Program-made: the position numbers and the translations under genes | Source: Shewanella mangrovisoli | Lineage (GTDB): Bacteria; Pseudomonadota; Gammaproteobacteria; Enterobacterales; Shewanellaceae | Reading direction: 5' to 3' | Length of the DNA: 64,000 nucleotides | Assembly (NCBI RefSeq): GCF_019457635.1 | Contig: NZ_CP080412.1 | Span: forward strand, 1,674,001 to 1,738,000 | Notes under the pieces: generated by a model | Database searches by the model: none | What the model was told of the DNA's origin: nothing | The model's input: the letters and a program-made list of their open reading frames with translations, nothing else | In this document: one piece after another, positions 57,247-64,000 of the stretch | Numbering within the stretch: the first letter of the stretch is position 1 | How the letters are laid out: every line of letters starts with the position of its first letter

Positions 57247-58731
57247 TTAAGAGATTTTGGGAGTCTCGCTGGATTGACTCTGCGCTAGTTCATCCTGCGC
57301 ATTCTTGCGCTCAACCCAATAATCTGCATGGGGAATACCGAGTTTTTCAGGGTCGAATAAGGGCTCAACCCCTTGTTTTTGTTGCGACTCATAATCCTTA
57401 AGACAAGTAAAGGCGATGCGTTGCAGCAGAATAATGGCGATAATGTTTAGCCATGCCATTAGACCGACACCAATGTCACCCATGCCCCAGGCCAAATCGG
57501 CGGTTTTCACTGTGCCATAAACAGTTGATGCCATCAGCACTACTTTCAGTACCACTGTGAGCCAAGGACGATTCGCCTTGCGATTGATATAGGCAATGTT
57601 GGTTTCAGCAATATAGTAGTAGGCCACAATGGTGGTGAAGGCGAAGAAGAACAGCGCGACGGCAACGAACATATTACCAAAGCCTGGCATCATGCTTTCC
57701 ATTGCGGTTTGCACATAACCTGGGCCTGCTGCGACGCCCGCAATCCCAGTATACAGCGCGGCGCCATCTGGGCCTTGCACATTATACAAACCCGTGATCA
57801 GCAGCATAAAGCCGGTGGCTGAACAGACGAATAGGGTATCAACATACACTGAGAAGGCTTGCACTAAACCTTGTTTGGCTGGATGACTCACGGCTGCGGC
57901 AGAAGAAGCGTGTGGCCCAGTACCTTGGCCTGCTTCGTTTGAGTAGATACCGCGTTTTACCCCCCACATAATCGCAAGACCCAAAATCGCACCAAAGCCT
58001 GCATCGAGTCCGAAGGCGCTTTTTAGGATCAACATAATAATATCGGGCAGTTGACCAATGTTAAGGGCAATAATCACGCAGGCGACAATGATATAACCCA
58101 GTGCCATAAAGGGCACTACGGTACTGGCGAAGTGGGCAATACGTTTCACGCCACCAAAAATAATGAAACCTAACAGCATCGCAAGAATGGCTGCTGTGAC
58201 GTTAGGGTCGATATCGAAGGCGGTTTTTAGGCTCGAACCAATCGAGTTGGCTTGCACGCCAGGCAGTAAAATTCCGCAGGCAAAAATGGTCGCAATGGCA
58301 AATGTCCAAGCGTACCACTTCATGCCTAAGCCTTTTTCAATGTAAAAGGCGGGGCCGCCGCGATACTCTCCATTGATTTTTTCTTTGTAGACTTGGCCTA
58401 AGGTGGATTCGACGAATGCGGAGCTGGCGCCAAGAAACGCTACCATCCACATCCAAAACAATGCCCCCGGACCGCCGAAGGTAATCGCAGTGGCGACACC
58501 GGCAATGTTTCCGGTTCCCACACGACCTGCTAAAGTCATGGCTAAGGCTTGGAAGGAAGACACACCAGCATCAGTGCTCTTACCATCAAACATTAAACGG
58601 ATCATTTCGGGTAAATGGCGTAACTGTAAGAAACGTGAGCGCAGGGAGAAAAAGAGTCCTACACCGAGGCAAAGATAAACGAGTGCGGGGCTCCAAACGA
58701 TATTGTTGACCGCATTAACAATCTCATTCAT
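57247..58731 (-). CDS. Alanine/glycine:sodium symporter (AGCS family)
   Basis: 494 residues from the ATG at 58731 with GGAG upstream (an in-frame TTG lies five codons earlier). About 10 helices are seen, with the AGCS signatures TLAGRVGTGNIAGVATAITF and GVKRGIYSNEAGQGTGPHAS. The family imports alanine or glycine with Na+. It has no operon partner. The long upstream region should hold the promoter. Confidence 0.92.
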   Translation of the reverse strand: MNEIVNAVNNIVWSPALVYLCLGVGLFFSLRSRFLQLRHLPEMIRLMFDGKSTDAGVSSFQALAMTLAGRVGTGNIAGVATAITFGGPGALFWMWMVAFLGASSAFVESTLGQVYKEKINGEYRGGPAFYIEKGLGMKWYAWTFAIATIFACGILLPGVQANSIGSSLKTAFDIDPNVTAAILAMLLGFIIFGGVKRIAHFASTVVPFMALGYIIVACVIIALNIGQLPDIIMLILKSAFGLDAGFGAILGLAIMWGVKRGIYSNEAGQGTGPHASSAAAVSHPAKQGLVQAFSVYVDTLFVCSATGFMLLITGLYNVQGPDGAALYTGIAGVAAGPGYVQTAMESMMPGFGNMFVAVALFFFAFTTIVAYYYIAETNIAYINRKANRPWLTVVLKVVLMASTVYGTVKTADLAWGMGDIGVGLMAWLNIIAIILLQRIAFTCLKDYESQQKQGVEPLFDPEKLGIPHADYWVERKNAQDELAQSQSSETPKIS

Positions 58732-59094
58732 ATAATTCAACTCCAATATTCTGTTGTTTTTGCAGAGTTTTTAAGATATTTGCTTGTAAGTTTGGGTACT
58801 AAACGGCCAATTTGGCCTAAGGTTAAGACGTGTGTGCACGCCCAAGAGCTTCAACATAACGGCTTTTTGAGCCGCTTCATAGCTAAAGTTGTTAAATAAT
58901 TGATAATTTAACGTTCTTTATTTGGTGGCTTTACGGATTGGGGATTTAACGGTGCGTTAACTGACTAGATTACTAACTGAGTTTGACTGTCGGGATGTAG
59001 GAGAAAGGTGGTACAAGGTGTTTGGGTTGGCACTCTTTATTTTTGCCGAAGCGGATGTAAGTGTGGGTATCGATACAAGGCTTAAAAACGGGGC
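58732..59094. other. Intergenic region between the AGCS symporter and a small membrane gene
   Basis: About 360 bases with no convincing gene. One near-palindrome GTTAAAT/ATTTAAC lies at 58891-58912 and a short hairpin CGGCT/AGCCG just before it; neither is assigned. The symporter promoter should lie at the left end. Confidence 0.4.
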
Positions 59095-59382
59095 TTACAT
59101 TACTAGCCATAGCAGCATCCATAGTCCGAAAAGCCATGCCAGACTGCGGCGGCTAACGCTATGTTTTAATAGCAAAGACAGGCTTACTGCCACGGGCAAA
59201 TACAGGATAAAAGCCCAAGAAAGTAGAGGCGCCTCAAACCCTAGTCTTTTAAGTCCCATTTCACAAAGTAGACTTAACGCCAGCAATAATAGGCTGTGGA
59301 AGATCACTAATTGATTGAATCTTAAGGCAAGCGCTGGTTTAAAGGCGGGTTTCGCATGACAGGGCAAGGTCAGTGTATTCAT
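59095..59382 (-). CDS. Small membrane protein, possibly iron-regulated
   Basis: 95 residues. After a basic start (MNTLTLPCHAKPAFKPALAL) come about three hydrophobic segments (about 25-42, 52-70, 80-95). A purine-rich GAGAACAAGAG precedes the ATG. A good Fur-like box lies 50 bases upstream of the start. I do not recognise the family. The opposite-strand frame over the same region lacks hydrophobic order and a signal, so this strand is preferred. Confidence 0.6.
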   Translation of the reverse strand: MNTLTLPCHAKPAFKPALALRFNQLVIFHSLLLLALSLLCEMGLKRLGFEAPLLSWAFILYLPVAVSLSLLLKHSVSRRSLAWLFGLWMLLWLVM

Positions 59383-59431
59383 CTCTTGTTCTCAATTCCT
59401 CGTAACGGATGCAAGGGATTTTAATTTTAGA

Positions 59432-59446
59432 TGAGAACTATTCTCA
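59432..59446 (-). promoter_or_regulatory. Fur-like box
   Basis: TGAGAACTATTCTCA, a 7-1-7 near-palindrome with one mismatched pair, matches the core of Fur sites. It lies 50 bases before the small membrane gene at 59382 and about 135 bases before topB. Confidence 0.55.
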
Positions 59447-59581
59447 ACTAAATTTACACAGCTTTAGTGTTCCATCGCCATTCATCGAGTTTAATCAACC
59501 CTCGAGGCAAAACGGCGGTTTGCACTCTTGTCCGCTTTGGGCTAAATTATACTGTAATTATATCCAGTGTTTAATGTAGAT

Positions 59582-61696
59582 ATGATCCTCTATATTGCTG
59601 AAAAACCAAGCCTTGGGCGTGCAATTGCCGATGTGCTGCCTAAACCCCACAAAAAAGGGGACGGGTTTATTGAAGACGCCCAAGGTAACTGTGTGTCTTG
59701 GTGTGTGGGGCACTTGCTCGAACAGGCCGAGCCCGATGCCTATAATCCAGAGTTTAAATCGTGGAAGTTTGAGCATTTACCCATAGTGCCCGAGAAGTGG
59801 CAGCTTAAACCTAAGGCCGCGACCCGCAGCCAACTCACAGTACTTAAAAAGCTGGTGAAACAGGCCGATACGCTAGTGAACGCTGGCGATCCCGACCGCG
59901 AAGGGCAGTTATTGGTTGATGAAGTGATCGCCTATTTGGGTGTGACGGGCGATAAATTACAGCAAACGCAGCGACTCCTTATCAGCGACTTAAACCCGCA
60001 AGCGGTGAAACGTGCCCTGTCGCAGTTACGCAGTAATCGTGAGTTTATTCCTTTGTCGACCTCTGCACTTGCCAGAAGCCGCGCAGATTGGCTCTATGGC
60101 ATGAATATGACTCGGGCCTACACCATCCAAGGGAAAAAGGTCGGCTATCAGGGCGTGCTATCAGTCGGTCGAGTACAGACACCACTGCTTGGGCTTATTG
60201 TGCGCCGCGATGAGGAAATCGCGAATTTTCAATCTAAGCCTTTTTATGAGGTTCTGGCTCACTTAGTGACGGACAAAGATCAGGCTTTCACGGCGAAGTG
60301 GCAACCCAGTGAAGCCTGCTTACCCTATATGGATGAGGAAGGGCGCGTGCTCGCTAAGGGGTTAGCGCAAAATGTGGTGCGCCGGATCACCGATAAACCC
60401 GCCAAAGTGACCCAGTTAAGCACTAAGGATAAGCAGCTGAATCCGCCTTTACCCTACAGTTTATCGGCGCTGCAAATCGATGCAGCCAAGCGCTTTGGTA
60501 TGAGCGCGAAGGACGTGCTCGATACCTGCCAAAGCTTATACGAGCGCCATAAGCTAATCACCTATCCACGCTCAGACAGTCGTTATTTGCCCACAGAGCA
60601 GCATGGGCTTGCAAGCGGGGTATTAGCGGCCATCATGGGCGGTGCACCCGAGTTAGTCGCACACGCTGAGGCGCCGAATCCTCGGCTTAAATCTAAGGCG
60701 TGGGATGATAAAAAAGTCGATGCCCACCACGCCATAATTCCAACGGAAAAACAGCCCAATCTAGCTGGTTTAAGTCAGCGGGAAAGACAGCTTTATCTGC
60801 ATATTGCTCGTCAGTATTTGGCGCAGTTTTATCCCGCCTATTGCTACAGTGAAACTGCGGTCGAAGTAACGATCGAAGGTGGCCTTTTTAAGACTAAGGC
60901 AAAACAGGATAAGTCCCTCGGTTGGAAACAGCTGTTTGCTAGAGAAGAGAACGAACGAAAAGACGCATCATCCGCAGCAACTTTTGCGCAAGGCGATAAG
61001 GATACAGATGAAGGGGAATATGTTGGTCAGTTACCGCCGCTTACCTTAGGGCAAGTGCTTCATTGTCACCACGGTGAATTAGTCGAGAAGCAAACTCAAC
61101 CACCCAAAGCCTTTACTGATGCGACCTTGCTGAGCGCAATGACGGGGATTAACCGTTATGTGACAGACCCTGAGATCCGCAAAATTTTAAAGGAAACCGA
61201 TGGCCTAGGTACGGAAGCGACTCGCGCAGGCATTATTGAACTGCTGTTTAAACGGGGCTTTATTCAGCGTCAGGGGAAGTCGATTGTGGCAACTGAGGTG
61301 GGCAAGGGCTTAATCAATAGTTTACCCCTTAGCGCCACGACACCCGATATGACGGCGCTGTGGGAGGCAAGCCTAAACGGTATCTGCCATAAAGAAATCT
61401 CATATCAAGGCTTTATGCAACCACTGTTGGGGACGCTAAATAACTTGATCGAAAATGCAGGCGCTCAATTACCCTCAGCCCTCAATGGCTTAAAAGGGCA
61501 GGGTTTTAAGCGTGCCGCGACTAAAAAGTCCGGTTATCGAAAAGCCGGAGCCAGAGGCGCTGCTGGCGGGAAAAAAGCCAGTACTAGCGCTAAAAAAGGG
61601 AATGCTAGCAATTCAGCCGCAGCATCTTCCACCTCCACAACAGCTAAACCGACTGCCCCTAGGCAGCGAACGAGCAAAGTGTCCGCCCAAGCCTGA
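59582..61696 (+). CDS. topB: DNA topoisomerase III
   Basis: 704 residues from the ATG at 59582 (MILYIAEKPSLGRAIADVLP). The Toprim acidic residues are in GDPDREGQLLVDEV, and the nucleophile Tyr lies in LITYPRSDSRYLP. The decatenation-loop region and the C-terminal TDGLGTEATRAGIIELLFKR are conserved. It is about 50 residues longer than the E. coli protein, owing to a Lys/Ala/Ser/Thr-rich basic tail from about 640. A type IA enzyme, it unlinks replication intermediates. No clear Shine-Dalgarno is seen. Confidence 0.95.
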   Translation: MILYIAEKPSLGRAIADVLPKPHKKGDGFIEDAQGNCVSWCVGHLLEQAEPDAYNPEFKSWKFEHLPIVPEKWQLKPKAATRSQLTVLKKLVKQADTLVNAGDPDREGQLLVDEVIAYLGVTGDKLQQTQRLLISDLNPQAVKRALSQLRSNREFIPLSTSALARSRADWLYGMNMTRAYTIQGKKVGYQGVLSVGRVQTPLLGLIVRRDEEIANFQSKPFYEVLAHLVTDKDQAFTAKWQPSEACLPYMDEEGRVLAKGLAQNVVRRITDKPAKVTQLSTKDKQLNPPLPYSLSALQIDAAKRFGMSAKDVLDTCQSLYERHKLITYPRSDSRYLPTEQHGLASGVLAAIMGGAPELVAHAEAPNPRLKSKAWDDKKVDAHHAIIPTEKQPNLAGLSQRERQLYLHIARQYLAQFYPAYCYSETAVEVTIEGGLFKTKAKQDKSLGWKQLFAREENERKDASSAATFAQGDKDTDEGEYVGQLPPLTLGQVLHCHHGELVEKQTQPPKAFTDATLLSAMTGINRYVTDPEIRKILKETDGLGTEATRAGIIELLFKRGFIQRQGKSIVATEVGKGLINSLPLSATTPDMTALWEASLNGICHKEISYQGFMQPLLGTLNNLIENAGAQLPSALNGLKGQGFKRAATKKSGYRKAGARGAAGGKKASTSAKKGNASNSAAASSTSTTAKPTAPRQRTSKVSAQA

Positions 61697-61743
61697 TGAC
61701 ACATTTGTGATTAAACTGTCGCTAAACCACGGGATTTGGTAAC

Positions 61744-61805
61744 GATATTTAATTTATTCCGCGATATTTAATTACCGCCAATCACGATATTTCGTGATTG
61801 GCGGA
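61744..61805. promoter_or_regulatory. Repeat and hairpin cluster between topB and the porin gene
   Basis: CGATATTTAATT occurs at 61744-61755 and 61763-61774, 19 bases apart, and the core CGATATTT again at 61786. The third copy sits in a perfect 13-base hairpin (CCGCCAATCACGA/TCGTGATTGGCGG, 61776-61805). No T run follows the hairpin. It may be an operator array, a topB mRNA end, or both. Confidence 0.45.
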
Positions 61806-61945
61806 TCCACTTCTAAAAAACACCTTCAAATTCAGCTTTTCAGCGCCGTGGCATGCAAACTGCTGTGTGTTGGCTGGAGAATATAATAAGCCAATTAAAT
61901 CATATGATTATATATGGTTTAGCTGAATTAAAAGGTGTAGATGAT

Positions 61946-63115
61946 ATGAAAAAGAAATTGCTAGCAGTGATGATCCCCGCGGTGCTGCTCTCTGGTACAA
62001 CGCAAGCGGTCGAGTTGTATAACGATCAAACCAATAGCGTCAATATGATGGGTTGGCTAGGATTTGCGGCGTTAAACGATGGCCACGAAACTTCAGTAAT
62101 TGATAACTTTTCCCGCGTGGGATTCCGTTTCGACCGCCAAGAGAAAAATGGCTGGCGCTCCTTTGCCCATACCGAATGGGGCATTAACATGGTCACCAGT
62201 GACGATGGCCTGATCTATACCCAAGGCCAAGGTGGCGGTCAGTTATCGGCTTCAAAAACCTCAGATTTCCTCTTTAACCGTTTAGGTTATGTCGGCATGT
62301 CGCACGACAAATGGGGCTCGCTCACCTTTGGTAAGCAGTGGGGGGCTTATTATGATGTGGCTTACACCACTGACGTGCTCAATGCCTTTACCGGCTGGTC
62401 CGTCGGTGCTTATACCTTCGGTGATGGCGGCCTCACTGGCGCGGGTCGTGCCGATGCAGCGCTGCAATACCGTAATACCTTTGGCAATTTGCATATCGCG
62501 GTGCAATACGCTTCTAAACAAAATAGCGATGTGGCGCTCTATGACAATTTAGGTAACGCCTTAAACGATGGTTCTGAGCTGAGCTTCGACCCTAGTTATG
62601 GTGCGAGTGCGACTTACTATTTCACCGACAAATTTAAGGTGTTAGCGGGCTTTAACCGTGGTGACTTCACCGGCAATCTTGCGGGTAAAGACGTCGATAA
62701 TACCAATCAAATCATCGGTATCGGCGCCCAATATGGCAGCTTCTACCAATATGCGCCGGGTCGTGATGCTGACGGCCTATATGTCGGTTTCAACGCCCAT
62801 AAGAGTGAGCAAAACGAGTTAGTCGGTGGCGATCTCTACGACTCAACTGGCGCCGAATTTATTGTTGCCTATCACTACGATAACGGATTCGTACCTAGCT
62901 TATTGCTGACTTACCAAGATTTGGACACAGATGAAAACACCGTCATCCAAGGTAAATGGACCCGCCAATTTGCCGTACTAGGCCTGCATTATCGTTATAG
63001 CCGCGACACTATCATGTACGCCGAAGCCAAAATCGATTTCAGCAACATGGACGATAAGGCCTACGAAGATCTACAAGATAATAACTATGCCGTTGGTATT
63101 CGTTATTTCTTCTAA
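61946..63115 (+). CDS. Gram-negative general porin
   Basis: 389 residues from the ATG at 61946 with AAAAGGTG upstream; longer frames upstream are not signal-like. The signal peptide is MKKKLLAVMIPAVLLSGTTQ-A. The mature part begins with a porin strand (VELYNDQTNSVNMMGWLGFA) and has FDRQEKNGWRSFAHTEWGIN and LGYVGMSHDKWGSLTFGKQW, the latter a classic L3/barrel region. It ends with GIRYFF, giving the terminal Phe. It should form a trimeric diffusion channel. Specificity is unknown. Confidence 0.92.
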   Translation: MKKKLLAVMIPAVLLSGTTQAVELYNDQTNSVNMMGWLGFAALNDGHETSVIDNFSRVGFRFDRQEKNGWRSFAHTEWGINMVTSDDGLIYTQGQGGGQLSASKTSDFLFNRLGYVGMSHDKWGSLTFGKQWGAYYDVAYTTDVLNAFTGWSVGAYTFGDGGLTGAGRADAALQYRNTFGNLHIAVQYASKQNSDVALYDNLGNALNDGSELSFDPSYGASATYYFTDKFKVLAGFNRGDFTGNLAGKDVDNTNQIIGIGAQYGSFYQYAPGRDADGLYVGFNAHKSEQNELVGGDLYDSTGAEFIVAYHYDNGFVPSLLLTYQDLDTDENTVIQGKWTRQFAVLGLHYRYSRDTIMYAEAKIDFSNMDDKAYEDLQDNNYAVGIRYFF

Positions 63116-63143
63116 TTGGCCCATTAATTCGACAAAATAAATC

Positions 63144-63167
63144 AAAGGCCACATATTGTGGCCTTTT
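63144..63167. terminator. Terminator between the porin and the sigma-54 activator gene
   Basis: 10-base stem AAAGGCCACA/TGTGGCCTTT with loop TAT. The short T and A runs suggest use from both sides. Confidence 0.8.
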
Positions 63168-63195
63168 CCATAACTATCTATTTATTATCAATGCA

Positions 63196-64000
63196 TTACA
63201 CAATTCCTAACTTCTTCATTTTACTGCGCAGGGTATTGGCATTGATATCCAGCAATTCGGCGGCGCCGCCCGGGCCATAGAGTTTACCCCCCGTGATCCT
63301 TAAGGCATGGCTGATATATTTTTTGGTCATCACCTCTAGCGGCACCAGCTTATCGCTGGCATGACTAGGGTCGATAATCACGGTTTGATTGGATGGGGTT
63401 TTAACGGCTTCGAGGCTCTGTGGCGCCAGAAAACTAAAATCCAGCGGTCCTGCGGGATGCTGAATGATGGCGCGCTCGAGCACATTAATGAGTTCGCGCA
63501 CATTCCCCGGCCAGCCATATTGGTTGAGAATATTCAGTTGTTCTGGGGCGATTCTTGGCAGCTGCGGCAAATTGAACTTGGCACTGAGCTGCTCGATAAA
63601 ATGTTGTACTAGCAAAGGTATATCTGTGCGTCTTTGTCTGAGCGATGGGATCTCGATGGGGAAAATCGCCAGCCGATACCAGAGATCTTCACGAAACACT
63701 TCTCTATGCACCATGGCCTGAAGGTTTCTGTGGGTTGCGGCCACAATACGAATATCGAGCTGCACCGCATCGTGGCCGCCAACGCGGGTGATACAACTAT
63801 TTTGTAGTACCCTGAGTAACCTAACTTGAGCCGAAAGCGGTAGTTCCCCAATTTCGTCTAAGAAAATGGTGCCACCATTGGCCTGCTCGAAGTAACCAAT
63901 TTTGCGTGAATCGGCGCCGGTAAACGCACCTTTTTCATAACCAAAGAGCTCTGAGTCAATCAAGGTATCAGGAATGGCGCCGCAGTTTACCTTGATAAAA
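63196..64000 (-). CDS. Sigma-54-dependent transcriptional activator, 5' part outside window
   Basis: The frame is open to the window edge: codons before the first Met read [13 protein letters not shown], normal for the AAA+ domain, so the N-terminal sensory part is missing. Visible are the sigma-54 contact loop GAFTGA, Walker [13 protein letters not shown], the arginine-finger region and [17 protein letters not shown] Fis-type helix-turn-helix lies at the end ([20 protein letters not shown]). The C-terminus looks like the NorR/FhlA group. The regulated genes are not visible; a link to the sigma-54-type promoter at 27.1 kb is unproven. Confidence 0.92.
   Translation of the reverse strand, partial: FIKVNCGAIPDTLIDSELFGYEKGAFTGADSRKIGYFEQANGGTIFLDEIGELPLSAQVRLLRVLQNSCITRVGGHDAVQLDIRIVAATHRNLQAMVHREVFREDLWYRLAIFPIEIPSLRQRRTDIPLLVQHFIEQLSAKFNLPQLPRIAPEQLNILNQYGWPGNVRELINVLERAIIQHPAGPLDFSFLAPQSLEAVKTPSNQTVIIDPSHASDKLVPLEVMTKKYISHALRITGGKLYGPGGAAELLDINANTLRSKMKKLGIV

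Noticed and set aside
61853..61945. Upstream extension of the porin to 61853
   Set aside because: The added residues precede an obvious signal peptide start with its own ribosome binding site at 61946.

Overview
The window is a chromosomal segment of a gammaproteobacterium, very probably a Shewanella close to S. oneidensis. This rests on recognisable families (FadL and FadIJ under FadR-like sites, a large FimV, a split-function MnmC, an ECF sigma/DUF3379 pair, an Asd of the Vibrio/Shewanella type) and on gene order. No rRNA, tRNA or CRISPR array was seen. Most of the window is ordinary core genome; the accessory material is concentrated near 26.0-31.5 kb and 45.0-46.0 kb.

Layout. 0-4.2 kb: the 3' end of yaeQ converges on a secreted subtilisin-type protease; an AT-rich gap follows, then a periplasmic rhodanese and a small DUF2892 membrane protein. 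These last two end an operon headed by an RND efflux pump and its membrane fusion protein (4.2-8.5 kb). 8.7-14.6 kb: a SIMPL-domain protein, a VOC protein, the long-chain fatty acid porin FadL with a FadR-like operator over its promoter, a PutP-type symporter, and an ECF sigma factor overlapping a DUF3379 partner. 14.7-22.1 kb: a MoxR/DUF58/DUF4381/BatA/BatB-C/BatD operon. 22.3-25.8 kb: divergent fadI-fadJ for beta-oxidation, with its own FadR-like site; FadL imports the fatty acids that FadIJ degrades.

25.8-31.5 kb is the most unusual part. It holds a 69-codon membrane ORF, then a leftward two-gene unit: a secreted protein made of twelve near-identical 13-residue repeats, and a 38-residue basic peptide too short for ordinary ORF calling. 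A near-consensus sigma-54 promoter precedes this unit. Just upstream is a large hybrid sensor with propeller, PAS, GGDEF and EAL domains whose sensory half is markedly AT-rich. I know of no described system that matches the repeat protein/peptide pair; it is my main candidate for something new.

31.7-45.0 kb returns to core genes: M16 peptidase, sixA, smrB, prmB, aroC, an MFS transporter, an ATP-NAD kinase-like protein, yfcL, an RNA methyltransferase, mnmC (with an apparently inactive methyltransferase half) and fabB. 45.0-46.0 kb is a mobile-element zone: an apparently intact IS200-type element followed by a 265-bp MITE-like element that ends beside the pdxB promoter. 46.0-57.1 kb: pdxB, asd, fimV, truA, folC, a DedD-like SPOR protein, cvpA and purF. 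57.2-64.0 kb: an AGCS amino acid symporter, a small membrane protein behind a Fur-like box, topB, a porin with a repeat-rich leader, and the C-terminal part of a sigma-54 activator cut by the window edge.
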